A program made the position numbers and the translations under genes. The notes beneath the pieces are model-generated. The model did not search any database, had not been told where the DNA came from, and saw only the letters and a list, made by a program, of their open reading frames with translations. From JAWXCE01 sp033764775 (GTDB lineage: Bacteria > Pseudomonadota > Alphaproteobacteria > Rhizobiales > Rhodomicrobiaceae): 64,000 nt of DNA. Below, in pieces: positions 33,937-44,145 of this stretch. Location: NCBI GenBank assembly GCA_033764775.1, contig JANRIQ010000023.1:170216-234215 (forward strand), read 5' to 3'. Position 1 is the first letter of the stretch; each line of letters opens with the position of its first letter.

Positions 33937-33976
33937 CGAGACTTGTGCGGCTGGCGGGGCGTTGGCGAAAATATGC

Positions 33977-34450
33977 TTATTTTTTCGCGGCGTCGGTCAT
34001 TTCGTCTTTTGGGGCTTCGGTGAGTTTGTAGGCGCCGTCCGCATTCACCTCGATATAGAGCGAGTTGTCGGTGTCCTTCACGGCGTCGTAGGAGGTGATG
34101 ATGAGCGTCGCCTTGTTTTCCGCGTCAGCGTCGAAATTGACGAACGCGTTTTGCAGCTTGCGCTCGGTGACCTCCTTGATCGGCGTGGTTTTCAGAACGG
34201 TCGCGTCGGCGCCGCCGCCAGAAAAAGCCACGAGTTGAAGGTGCACGGTGACGGGAGCCTCAGCGCCCGGCGCGCCGGTGACCACGATGGCCCGGAACGC
34301 GCCGGTTTGCCCTGCGTTTGTCCAGGCGCCGCCCGTCGTCACCTCGGTCACGGCGCCGGGGATGGACTGGACGATCGACGCGGCGTCCTGAGCCATGGCA
34401 CCTCCGCCGGCCATCAGCCAAACCGCCGCTGTCGTCATGAGTGCGCGCAT
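33977..34450 (-). CDS. Secreted protein of unknown function
   Basis: A 157-residue protein starting at MRALMTTAAVWLMAGGGAMAQ, a clear signal peptide with cleavage after AMA. The mature protein is small, acidic at its end, cysteine-free, and probably beta-rich (alternating TVHLQLVAFS, ATLIITSYDAV, LYIEVNADG). It would be periplasmic. I do not recognise a family. It is followed by the leader of the helicase gene on the same strand at a distance of about 250 bases and is divergent from the methyltransferase at 34570. Confidence 0.75.
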   Translation of the reverse strand: MRALMTTAAVWLMAGGGAMAQDAASIVQSIPGAVTEVTTGGAWTNAGQTGAFRAIVVTGAPGAEAPVTVHLQLVAFSGGGADATVLKTTPIKEVTERKLQNAFVNFDADAENKATLIITSYDAVKDTDNSLYIEVNADGAYKLTEAPKDEMTDAAKK

Positions 34451-34569
34451 GAGCTTCTCCCTCAGCCTCGCGATCCGGCGTCGCCGCCCTTCACCGCACT
34501 TTCGCGTAGACAAGCACATTGACATTTGCAAGGCGATTGTTGGTTTTTTGAACGGAGCCGAGCGAGGCC

Positions 34570-35055
34570 ATGGTTCATCCGTATGACGCGAACGACAGGC
34601 CGAACGTGCCGGTCAAGCCGCCTATAATGCTCGCCGCGCTGCTCATGGCTGGGGTCGGCATGGAGTTCGTCTGGCCCGCCTTCGGGGGCATGTTTCTGTG
34701 GGGGGCGGACGGACTGTTGATCGGCGTCGTGCTGGTCGTGGTGGGCGTTTTGATCGCCTCGACGGCCATGCGCAGCTTCATCGCGGCCGGCACGACCGTG
34801 CTGCCCGACAAGCCCAACACCGCGTTCGTGAAAGGCGGCGTCTACAAATACAGCCGCAACCCGATGTATATCGGCCTCATCCTGATCTATCTGGGCTTGG
34901 CGGCGGCGCTGGGCAGCGTGTGGGCGCTGGTGCTGGCGCCGCTCTTCATCGCATATCTGCGTTATTTCGCCGTCAGCCGCGAGGAGGCGTATCTGAAGCG
35001 CCGTTTCGGCGAGCCGTACATCGCCTATATGCGCAGGGTGCCGCGCTGGTTCTGA
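34570..35055 (+). CDS. Isoprenylcysteine carboxyl methyltransferase family membrane protein
   Basis: A 161-residue membrane protein with about four hydrophobic segments. The C-terminal block GGVYKYSRNPMYIGLILIYLG, followed by AVSREEAYLKRRFGEPYIAYMRRVPRW, is the signature of the ICMT/PEMT-like family, where the RNP-x-Y and EE elements bind S-adenosylmethionine. Bacterial members methylate unknown lipids or small molecules. It is followed after 66 bases by a secreted-protein gene on the same strand. Confidence 0.88.
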   Translation: MVHPYDANDRPNVPVKPPIMLAALLMAGVGMEFVWPAFGGMFLWGADGLLIGVVLVVVGVLIASTAMRSFIAAGTTVLPDKPNTAFVKGGVYKYSRNPMYIGLILIYLGLAAALGSVWALVLAPLFIAYLRYFAVSREEAYLKRRFGEPYIAYMRRVPRWF

Positions 35056-35121
35056 GCGCGATTGCCAAGGCCGAGACTTCCGCGTACATCTCCGGGCGAA
35101 TTTTCGCCAAGGAGTGTTTTT

Positions 35122-36114
35122 ATGCGGTTTTTCAGCGTGTTTCTCGCCGTTTTTCTTTGCGTCTTCGGTGCGCGGGCGGCCTCGCTCGACGGCCTCGCGG
35201 TGGAGGTGAAGAACGAGAGCGAGGCGGTGCTGTGCGCCGAAAAGGACAACGTCTCCCTCACCTTCGCCAACCCAGCCGTGCGCAGCTTCCGCATCGAGGC
35301 GGCGCATCCGGTTTATCTCTCGGTCGGCATGCGCGACAACTTCGAGGCCGACTGGACGGCGTGCGACATCGAGGGCGACCCGGCCTACAAGGCGCCCTCC
35401 CCGCCCAAAAAGCAGACCCTGATGGACGGCGACGACCTCTGGATCATCGGCTACACCTTTGGCACGTTCTGGCGCCCGGCCACCGCCGTGGTGCGCATCG
35501 GCGACAAGACGTTCCGCGACATCCACATGCTGCAGGTCTGGGTGCTGCGCACGGACGGCTCCGAGGAAGTGCTCGTGCTCTATCCGCAGGATGGCTACTG
35601 GCGCCCGCGCCCCATGACGCCGAAGGGCTTCCGCAACACGGCCTACGGCTCGTCGTTCCTCGTCGGGCCGGTGGAGGTCGATGGGCGGCCGCTCGTGAAG
35701 CTGAAAGAGGTGGCGTTCGACCCGGCGAAACGCACCTTCACGCTGGGTTTCGAGCGCGGCGGCTCGGCGACGGTGCAAATGCACACCATCTCGCAGGACA
35801 AGCTGGCGCTCAACGTGGCGTTCGACAAGCCGGTGGAGGGCCTGCCCTTCGCCATGATGCGCTCGATGTACATCACCGAGTTCAACAACGACGTGGCGCG
35901 GGTGGCGGTGCGCGAGAAGGGCGCGAAGGGCTGGCGCGAGGACAACGTGATGCGGTTTTCCGGCGCGACGGCGACGGACATCTGGGCCGGGCGCTTCAGC
36001 CCGTCGCAGCACAACACGACAAGCCCGGACATGGTGTTCAACAGCTTCTCGGACGGGCCGACGCCGAAGCGGCCGAAGAGCGACCCGCCGCCGACGCTGA
36101 AGCCGGTGAATTAA
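35122..36114 (+). CDS. Secreted protein of unknown function
   Basis: A 330-residue protein with a signal peptide (MRFFSVFLAVFLCVFGARA, cleavage near residue 19). The ATG at 35122 follows AAGGAG; upstream codons do not fit a signal peptide. The mature part is rich in aromatic residues and beta-strand patterns (VYLSVGMRDNFEADW, VWVLRTDGSEEVLVLYPQDGYWRP) and ends in a proline/lysine-rich tail. It looks periplasmic. I do not recognise a family. The stop is two bases before the start of the restriction endonuclease gene, so transcription probably continues into it. Confidence 0.72.
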   Translation: MRFFSVFLAVFLCVFGARAASLDGLAVEVKNESEAVLCAEKDNVSLTFANPAVRSFRIEAAHPVYLSVGMRDNFEADWTACDIEGDPAYKAPSPPKKQTLMDGDDLWIIGYTFGTFWRPATAVVRIGDKTFRDIHMLQVWVLRTDGSEEVLVLYPQDGYWRPRPMTPKGFRNTAYGSSFLVGPVEVDGRPLVKLKEVAFDPAKRTFTLGFERGGSATVQMHTISQDKLALNVAFDKPVEGLPFAMMRSMYITEFNNDVARVAVREKGAKGWREDNVMRFSGATATDIWAGRFSPSQHNTTSPDMVFNSFSDGPTPKRPKSDPPPTLKPVN

Positions 36115-36116
36115 AT

Positions 36117-36764
36117 ATGTCCACAGTTCATCTTGTTCCTCCGGACGTGACCGCCGCATATGAAGTGCAGGAATGGCGCAATGCCGCCGGCGTGCTTCTG
36201 ACGGCGCAACCCACTGAGTGGGAAGATATCCTTCATACTTTACGAAACTTCAGGTTTTTGCGGAGTGAAGTTTTGCTCGGTGGTGGCCGGAAAAGCGTGA
36301 TAGCGCAAAAGCTCGACGACTTGCTACTTGAGAGAGGCTGGCGCGAACGGAAGTTCGCCACCAAAATCCGTGTAGATGATCGAGAGTGGGACTCTCCTAC
36401 GCATAAGATTGACTGTTTTAAGGGCCGTGTAGGTCTTGAAATCGAATGGAACAATAAAGACCCGTTTTTTGATCGAGACCTAAACAACTTTAGGCTTCTT
36501 TTCGATTTAAGGGTTATCGATGTTGGCGTAATCATAACGCGGTCGAGCCATTTACAGGACATATTCAGCGGATTGGGAAAAAAGGTAGCGAACAAGTACG
36601 GCTCTTCGACAACTCATATGGACAAACTTCTTCCGCGCCTTGAAGGTGGTGGCGGAGGCGGTTGCCCAGTGTTGGTTTTCGGTATCACGAGAGAAAGCTA
36701 TGTCGAAGACGACGCACCGATCATTGCCGCAGCAGACGCCACCCTTGATAATGACGGCGAGTGA
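36117..36764 (+). CDS. Type II restriction endonuclease, BglII/BstYI-like
   Basis: A 215-residue protein. The likely active site is KIDCFKGRVGLEIEW, with Asp99, Glu108 and Glu110. The spacing of 9 and 11 residues equals that of BglII (Asp84, Glu93, Gln95). The surrounding HKIDC, WNNKDPFFDRDLNNFR and FDLRVIDVGVIITRSSHL fit the BglII/BstYI family. It would cleave a short palindrome unless methylated. The methylase gene overlaps its 3' end. Local GC content is clearly lower than in the flanking genes, indicating horizontal gain. Recognition sequence is not predictable here; a GATC-containing site is a family-based guess. Confidence 0.82.
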   Translation: MSTVHLVPPDVTAAYEVQEWRNAAGVLLTAQPTEWEDILHTLRNFRFLRSEVLLGGGRKSVIAQKLDDLLLERGWRERKFATKIRVDDREWDSPTHKIDCFKGRVGLEIEWNNKDPFFDRDLNNFRLLFDLRVIDVGVIITRSSHLQDIFSGLGKKVANKYGSSTTHMDKLLPRLEGGGGGGCPVLVFGITRESYVEDDAPIIAAADATLDNDGE

Positions 36765-37671
36765 GGATTTCGCGCGCTGGCGTGGATCCAAGCGTTATCG
36801 CACTATCTTGGCAGACCCGCCCTGGCGTTTCCAGAACAGCACTGGAAAAGTGGCGCCCCAACATCGCCGGCTAAGCCGTTACGAGACTCTTACATTGGGT
36901 GAAATTCAGTCTATCCCAGTAGAGTCTGCGTCAGAGGATATAGCGCACCTTTATCTATGGGTTCCTAACGCGCTTCTGCCTGAAGGTCTCGCTACTATGA
37001 AAGCGTGGGGATTTAACTATAAGTCTAACATCGTTTGGCATAAGATTAGAAAAGACGGGGGGTCTGATGGTCGCGGAGTCGGTTTTTATTTCCGAAACGT
37101 GACAGAACTACTCCTTTTCGGAGTTCGCGGAAAAAACGCGCGAACATTGGCTCCGGGCCGAAAACAAGTCAACTTAATTGCCACTCGAAAAAGAGAACAT
37201 TCAAGAAAGCCTGATGAGATGTATGACTTAATCGAAGCTTGTTCGCCAGGACCGTATCTTGAACTTTTTGCTCGCGGCAAGAATGAAGGATGGTCTGCTT
37301 GGGGCAACCAGGCCGAAGAGTACATTCCCGCTTGGCCAACTTACTCCAATCATTCGCAATCGCCCGCTAAGGGTCAGATTCGAGCAAAGACCGGTAGCGC
37401 TAGCTCGATAAATCAAACGCAAAACGTTCTTCCGTTCTCGACAGGCCTTTCGGAATCGCAGACAAGTAAACATGGTTTGTATGTGCCTCTTAGCTCGGAA
37501 AAGCCTTTAAGCGCGGGCTACAGCCCGGGAAAGGAGGTGTTAAAAATGGCAAACCAAAAAATTGGTCGTGATTCGAAAACCGGGCATTTTATACCGGTCG
37601 AAGATGCGAAACGGCGGCCTAACACAACCACCGTCGAAACGATCAAGAAGGACAATAAAGGCAAGAAGTAA
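36751..37671 (+). CDS. MT-A70 family DNA adenine methyltransferase with C-terminal extension
   Basis: A 306-residue MT-A70 protein. ILADPPWRF carries the catalytic DPPW tetrad, YLWVPNALLPEGLATMKAWGF and YKSNIVWHK follow, and GVGFYFRNVTELLLFGVRG and YDLIEACSPGPYLELFARG close the fold by about residue 190. It should methylate the N6 of adenine and protect against the overlapping endonuclease. The ATG at 36751 overlaps the nuclease gene by 14 bases. An ATG at 36700 with a weak GAGAAAG site would add 17 residues. The last 110 residues are not part of the fold and include a second small gene read in the same frame. GC content is low, as in the nuclease. Confidence 0.85.
   Translation: MTASEDFARWRGSKRYRTILADPPWRFQNSTGKVAPQHRRLSRYETLTLGEIQSIPVESASEDIAHLYLWVPNALLPEGLATMKAWGFNYKSNIVWHKIRKDGGSDGRGVGFYFRNVTELLLFGVRGKNARTLAPGRKQVNLIATRKREHSRKPDEMYDLIEACSPGPYLELFARGKNEGWSAWGNQAEEYIPAWPTYSNHSQSPAKGQIRAKTGSASSINQTQNVLPFSTGLSESQTSKHGLYVPLSSEKPLSAGYSPGKEVLKMANQKIGRDSKTGHFIPVEDAKRRPNTTTVETIKKDNKGKK
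37546..37671 (+). CDS. Small basic protein nested in frame at the 3' end of the methylase gene
   Basis: The internal ATG at 37546 is preceded by the perfect ribosome binding site AAAGGAGGTG and a small hairpin (37514-37527), features of an intergenic region. The 41 codons encode MANQKIGRDSKTGHFIPVED followed by a basic KRRP..TVETIKK..GKK tail. I recall free-standing small proteins of this pattern in other proteobacteria, but name no family. It is therefore probably made both alone and as the C-terminus of the methylase. The stop may originally have separated the two genes. Confidence 0.6.
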   Translation: MANQKIGRDSKTGHFIPVEDAKRRPNTTTVETIKKDNKGKK

Positions 37672-37687
37672 TTCTGTCTGATTGTCG

Positions 37688-37716
37688 GAGCGGTCAACGA
37701 GAGTTGGCCGCTCTTT

Positions 37717-37718
<2 letters not shown>
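37688..37718 (+). terminator. Terminator after the restriction-modification genes
   Basis: GAGCGGTCAAC and GTTGGCCGCTC form an 11-base stem (one G-U pair) with a GAGA loop, followed by TTTCT. It would end the restriction-modification transcript and abuts the stop codon of the convergent parE. Confidence 0.8.
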
Positions 37719-39720
<2,002 letters not shown>

Positions 39721-39800
39721 GTCATCCCCGCAAGTGTCCAGCAGCATTAGCTGGCACGAGCCTTGAGTCTTGGCAAGATGCGCGGCCGCGCGGCTGTGGA

Positions 39801-40826
39801 TCAGAGAGCGACGTTGCCCGCGATGGCGAGGTTGCGGAAGCTCTCCGCGCTGCGCTGGCTGAGGTCGGGGCCGACCAGCTTGCCGTCGGCGATGGCGCGG
39901 ATGGCGCCGTCCTTCGCGCCCTGGATCATGTTCAGCGTGGCGAAGATGTAGTCGCCTTCCGCCTCGCACGCGATGCCGACGCGGCAGTTCACGATGCTGT
40001 TCTGCGAGGCGAGGATGTGGCTCGTCCCGTTCGCGTCGCCGAGTTTCAAACCGTAGTTCCTGCACCCTGTCACGATGTTCGCGGTCAGGATGGCTCGGCC
40101 TTTAGCGATGAGGCCCGCTTCGCCGCACTTCGCTATCGTGTTATTCATCACGATAGCCCCATCAGCATTGCCTGTGGTGGCGACATCAATAGCGATCTCG
40201 CAATTGCTAAATCTGCAGTCCCGGATGGTGATGGGTTTTGTGCCGTACGCTGAGGCAGCCGCCAGATTGATCGAATCGAACGTCGTCGCTGTAATGGTTG
40301 AGCGTCCATCGTAAATTGTAACGGCAGGGCCGATGATCTCCTCAAATCGGCAGTTTTGCATGGATAGCTCGCCGCCTTGAAGTGTAAGGGTCGCGGCCAT
40401 TCCAAGACCAAGTTCGATAGGCGATTGGTAGGCCTGTGCGCCGTTACTAAATCTCAACCCATTAAAGGTAAGCGCCGCGTCTTGGCGGTCTGGTTGAAAC
40501 ATCAAAGGACGGCGCATCATTAGGCAGCTTTGGGCATTCAGACCATTGACCGTACACTGATCTGGGAAACGGAATGCGCCGAGATGGAATACGCCCGGCG
40601 GAAGGAAGGCGGGGTGGCCGCTCGCGGCGATCTCGTTGAGGGCGCGTTGCAGGGCGGGCGCCTGATCCGTCTCCGTGTTCGCCTCGACGCCGAAGTCGAG
40701 CACGCTGCGGCCCATCATCGAGGGCGCGATGGGTGCGGCCTGCGCCTGCCGCCCCGCCAGCATCGCCGCCGCGCCGACGCCTAAGCCAGCCCCAAGCCCC
40801 GCGCCGAAAAACTCCCGCCTGTCCAT
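39801..40826 (-). CDS. Tat-exported parallel beta-helix repeat protein
   Basis: A 341-residue protein whose start MDRREFFGAGLGAGLGVGAA is a twin-arginine signal (RREFF at residues 3-7) followed by a hydrophobic stretch. The mature part consists of short repeats such as NCRFEEIIGPAVTIYDG, DCRFSNCEIAIDVATTG and NNTIAKCGEAGLIAKG that predict a right-handed beta-helix. It matches the family of twin-arginine-translocated uncharacterised repeat proteins known in Rhizobiales. It is probably periplasmic and may bind or act on a polysaccharide. Codons upstream of 40826 are in the frame but lack a signal. Confidence 0.85.
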   Translation of the reverse strand: MDRREFFGAGLGAGLGVGAAAMLAGRQAQAAPIAPSMMGRSVLDFGVEANTETDQAPALQRALNEIAASGHPAFLPPGVFHLGAFRFPDQCTVNGLNAQSCLMMRRPLMFQPDRQDAALTFNGLRFSNGAQAYQSPIELGLGMAATLTLQGGELSMQNCRFEEIIGPAVTIYDGRSTITATTFDSINLAAASAYGTKPITIRDCRFSNCEIAIDVATTGNADGAIVMNNTIAKCGEAGLIAKGRAILTANIVTGCRNYGLKLGDANGTSHILASQNSIVNCRVGIACEAEGDYIFATLNMIQGAKDGAIRAIADGKLVGPDLSQRSAESFRNLAIAGNVAL

Positions 40827-40864
40827 CGCCCGTCCCCTGCCTGCGCCAAGCCCTGCGCCAGCCT

Positions 40865-41851
40865 TTACCCCGAAAGCCCCATCAGCGCGATGATTTCCTC
40901 CGCCGCCGCGACCGGCATGGCGCGGCCCTCGCGCACCTCGCGCTCCAGCTCGGCCAAGCGCGCCGCCGCACGCGGCTCGGCCCTGAGCGCCGCCCGCATC
41001 CGCTCCTCGATCATCGCATGCATCCAGCGCACCCCTTGCGCCCGCCGCTTCGCCGCGAACTCTCCCGCCGCCTCCAGCGCGGCGCGATGCGCAAGCACCT
41101 GCTCCCACAGCGCGTCGAGGCCGATGTTGCGCAGTCCGGAGATCATGACGACAGGCGGACGCCAGTTTGGGCTGGCGGGCGTGAGGATGTGCAGCGCGGC
41201 GCGGTAATCGTTCGCTGTCTGGCGGGCGCGGCCCTCGTTATCTCCATCCGCCTTGTTCACCGCGATCATGTCGGCGAGTTCCAAGAGGCCCTTCTTGATG
41301 CCTTGCAGGTCGTCTCCGCCGCCGGGCAGCATCAGCACGAGGAAGAAATCGACCATCTCGGCGACCGCGACCTCGGACTGGCCGACGCCCACCGTCTCCA
41401 CGATGATCACGTCGTAACCGGCCGCCTCGAACAGCGCGATGGTCTCGCGCGCGGTCTGCGTCACGCCGCCGAGCGTGCCCGCGGCTGGCGACGGGCGGAT
41501 ATAGGCGCGCTCGTCCACAGCGAGGCGGGCCATGCGCGTCTTGTCGCCGAGGATGGAACCGCCGGAGCGGTTCGAGGACGGATCGACCGCCAGCACGGCG
41601 AGCTTGTGCCCGCGCGCGGTGAGGTTCACGCCGAGCTGGTCGATGGTGGTCGATTTGCCCGCGCCCGGCGCGCCGGTGACGCCAATGCGATGCGCGCGGC
41701 CGGTGTGCGGGGTGAGCGCTTGCAGCAGCGCGACAGCGGTGCGCCGGTGCTCCGGCCTGCGGCTTTCGATGAGCGTGATGGCGCGCCCAAGCGCGGCCCT
41801 GTCGCCCGACAGCACGCCCGCCGCATACGCCTCGACCTCGTCGCGCGCCAT
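40865..41851 (-). CDS. meaB: Methylmalonyl-CoA mutase-associated GTPase MeaB
   Basis: A 328-residue G3E GTPase of the MeaB/ArgK family. The P-loop is GAPGAGKST, followed by AVDPSS, DKTRMARL and the switch/Walker B block IIVETVGVGQSE; the NKAD base-specificity motif is present. MeaB protects and reloads adenosylcobalamin-dependent methylmalonyl-CoA mutase, which is encoded elsewhere. The ATG (MARDEVEAYAAG) is preferred over a GTG nine codons upstream. It is 38 bases upstream of the Tat protein gene and on the same strand. Confidence 0.94.
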   Translation of the reverse strand: MARDEVEAYAAGVLSGDRAALGRAITLIESRRPEHRRTAVALLQALTPHTGRAHRIGVTGAPGAGKSTTIDQLGVNLTARGHKLAVLAVDPSSNRSGGSILGDKTRMARLAVDERAYIRPSPAAGTLGGVTQTARETIALFEAAGYDVIIVETVGVGQSEVAVAEMVDFFLVLMLPGGGDDLQGIKKGLLELADMIAVNKADGDNEGRARQTANDYRAALHILTPASPNWRPPVVMISGLRNIGLDALWEQVLAHRAALEAAGEFAAKRRAQGVRWMHAMIEERMRAALRAEPRAAARLAELEREVREGRAMPVAAAEEIIALMGLSG

Positions 41852-42006
41852 GTGAAAGCCTCGATGAATGTTCTGCACGCACGGTATAGCCGCGCGGCCG
41901 CAGCGTCAACGCAGGCGGTGTCACAGATACTGAGATGAAAGCGCGCTCTGCGCGATTTACTTCAGTAAAAACTCAGTATACATTGTTTGTATTTCAGGGG
42001 GTCGCG

Positions 42007-43152
42007 ATGCGTTTTTTTAAGGTTGTGAGTTTTTTGCTTGCGGCGGCGTGCGTCCAGCCCGCATCCGCCGATGATTGGGCTGGGTGCCAGTCCGCCGATC
42101 CCGAGACATCTGTTCGCGCGTGCACGGCTTTGTTGAGACGGAGCGGAGAGACGCCGGGAAACAAGGCCATAGCCCACAACAATCGCGGCGTGGCGTATTC
42201 GCAGATTGCCCGCCGGTTGTCGGAAGCGAAGGATCAGGCCATGCTCGATGTGGCCCGCATCAACGCCGAGTACGACCGCGCAATCGCCGATTACACCCAG
42301 GCCGTGACCCTCAACCCGCGCTACGCCTGGGCGTATGGCAATCGCGGCGCGGCGCTTTACAGCAAGCAGGAGTTCGACGCCGCCATCCGGGATTTCACGC
42401 GCGCCATCGGCGAGAACGGCAAGGAGGCTTCGTTCTGGCGCATGCGCGGCGACGCGCATTTCGAAAAGGGAAAGCGCCGGCAAGCTGAGGTTGGGGCGAA
42501 CGCGGCTGTCGCGTTGGACAACGAGGATTTCCGCAAGGCGCTGGCAGACCTGTCCCAGGCCATTGCGCTGGATCCGCAAGGGGCCCGCGCCTACAACAAC
42601 CGCGGGCTCGTGTACGACCGGCTGGAGCAATACGACAAGGCTCTAGCCGACTTTTCCAAAGCCATCGAGCGCGATCCGAAGTCGTCCCACGGCTGGAGCA
42701 ATCGCGGCGCCGTTTACCTCGCGCGCAAGCAATACGATCAGGTGATCTCGGATTTCACCGAAGCCATCCGCCTCGATCCGCGCAACGCCTCCGCCTACAA
42801 CAACCGCGCCATCGTCTATCTGCAGCAGAAGGATTATCAACGCGCCGTGAGCGATTACGACACCGCGATACGGCTCGCCCCCGGCGACCCCATCCCGTAC
42901 GCCAACCGGAGCATCGCCTATCGGATGCTCGGCGACTACAATCGCGCCCTGTCGGACGCGAACTCCGCGCTCGGCATCGAGCCTGAGAGCATCTCCGGCC
43001 TTCTCAACCGGGGTCTGGCCTGGCAGGCCAAGGGCAATGCGCAAAAAGCCCGCAGCGACTTCGAGGCCGTCATGCGCATCACGCCTAAGTCGACAGACGA
43101 CGCGGCGCGTCGCGCACACGCCCGGGACCTGCTGGAGACACTCAGCCGCTGA
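42007..43152 (+). CDS. Secreted tetratricopeptide repeat protein
   Basis: A 381-residue protein with a signal peptide (MRFFKVVSFLLAAACVQPASA) and then at least seven TPR units, for example YNNRGLVYDRLEQYDKALAD, WSNRGAVYLARKQYDQVISD and YANRSIAYRMLGDYNRALSD. It is a periplasmic protein-protein interaction scaffold with no catalytic motif. The ATG at 42007 was chosen because it opens the signal peptide. It stands alone between the divergent meaB and the co-directional EamA transporter gene. Confidence 0.88.
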   Translation: MRFFKVVSFLLAAACVQPASADDWAGCQSADPETSVRACTALLRRSGETPGNKAIAHNNRGVAYSQIARRLSEAKDQAMLDVARINAEYDRAIADYTQAVTLNPRYAWAYGNRGAALYSKQEFDAAIRDFTRAIGENGKEASFWRMRGDAHFEKGKRRQAEVGANAAVALDNEDFRKALADLSQAIALDPQGARAYNNRGLVYDRLEQYDKALADFSKAIERDPKSSHGWSNRGAVYLARKQYDQVISDFTEAIRLDPRNASAYNNRAIVYLQQKDYQRAVSDYDTAIRLAPGDPIPYANRSIAYRMLGDYNRALSDANSALGIEPESISGLLNRGLAWQAKGNAQKARSDFEAVMRITPKSTDDAARRAHARDLLETLSR

Positions 43153-43233
43153 CGTATTCCAGCCCACCGCCATTTCCATAGCGCGACTCGAGGCGGCGCG
43201 GGTATAACGGCCCGTTCACTCAAGGAGCGCCGG

Positions 43234-44145
43234 ATGACAGCGACGCACGAGAGCGCGGCGCCGTCCCGCGCTGAAAATTGGGCAATGGCGCTGATGCCCG
43301 CCGCATTCGTGTTCCTGTGGAGCACGGGGTTCGCCGGCGCGCGCCTCGGCCTGCCGCACATCGAGCCGCTGTCATTCGTCGCGCTGCGCATGGCGATCTC
43401 GGCTGTCGCCGTCATACCCATCCTGATGCTGATGCGCGCGCCGTGGCCGCGCTCCTGGGCTGAGGCCGGACACATCGCCGCCGCCGGGCTGCTGATGAAC
43501 GCGATGGGCATCGGCTCCATGTTCACGGTGATGTCGACGGGCATGCCGCTGGCGCTCGTCGCGCTCATCGGCGCGCTGCAGCCGCTGCTCACCGGCCTGC
43601 TCGCGGGGCCGCTGCTGGGCGAGCGTGTGCGGCCGGTGCAGTGGGTCGGCCTAGCGCTCGGGCTGGCGGGCGTCGCGCTGACGCTGTGGGAAAAACTCGG
43701 TGCGGGAACGGTGTGGCCGCCCGCCGTGGCGCTGGCGTTTGTCGGTCTATCCGGCTTCACGCTCGGCACGCTCTACCAGAAGCGGTTCTGCGCGGGCATG
43801 AATTTGTGGACAGGTTCGGCGATCCAATACGCGGCGCCAACGGCGGTTGTCGGCGTGCTGGCGGTCGCTGTGGACACGCGGCCCATCGACTGGGCGCCGG
43901 AGTTAATTTTCGCGGCGCTTTGGCTCGCCCTCGTCTGCTCGCTCGGCGCGATGACGCTTCTGTGGCTGCTTGTGCGGCGCGGCGCGGCGTCGAAGGTCGC
44001 GAGCCTGTTTTACCTTACGCCGCCCGTTACCGCCGTGCTCGCCTGGGCGATGTTCGGCGAGACGCTCGGCCCGCTGGCGCTTGTGGGCATGGGCGTGGCG
44101 GCGGCGGGCGTCGCGCTCGTCACGCGGCCGGTAAAGTTTCGATAA
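43234..44145 (+). CDS. EamA/DMT family transporter
   Basis: A 303-residue inner-membrane protein with ten hydrophobic segments in two halves, each an EamA domain. The N-terminal segment FVFLWSTGFAGARLG and the loop EPLSFVALRMAI are typical. Members export amino acids, metabolites or drugs; the substrate cannot be inferred. The 3' 136 bases overlap the convergent glycosyltransferase gene read on the other strand. The EamA sequence itself ends normally with LVTRPVKFR. Confidence 0.9.
   Translation: MTATHESAAPSRAENWAMALMPAAFVFLWSTGFAGARLGLPHIEPLSFVALRMAISAVAVIPILMLMRAPWPRSWAEAGHIAAAGLLMNAMGIGSMFTVMSTGMPLALVALIGALQPLLTGLLAGPLLGERVRPVQWVGLALGLAGVALTLWEKLGAGTVWPPAVALAFVGLSGFTLGTLYQKRFCAGMNLWTGSAIQYAAPTAVVGVLAVAVDTRPIDWAPELIFAALWLALVCSLGAMTLLWLLVRRGAASKVASLFYLTPPVTAVLAWAMFGETLGPLALVGMGVAAAGVALVTRPVKFR

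Noticed and set aside
34462..36159. A 565-codon minus-strand frame opposite the ICMT-like and secreted-protein genes
   Set aside because: It is arginine- and histidine-rich noise. The plus-strand genes have signal peptides, ribosome binding sites and family motifs.
39721..40065. N-terminal extension of the parE frame
   Set aside because: It reads through the 3' end of the Tat protein gene and has no similarity to type II topoisomerases.
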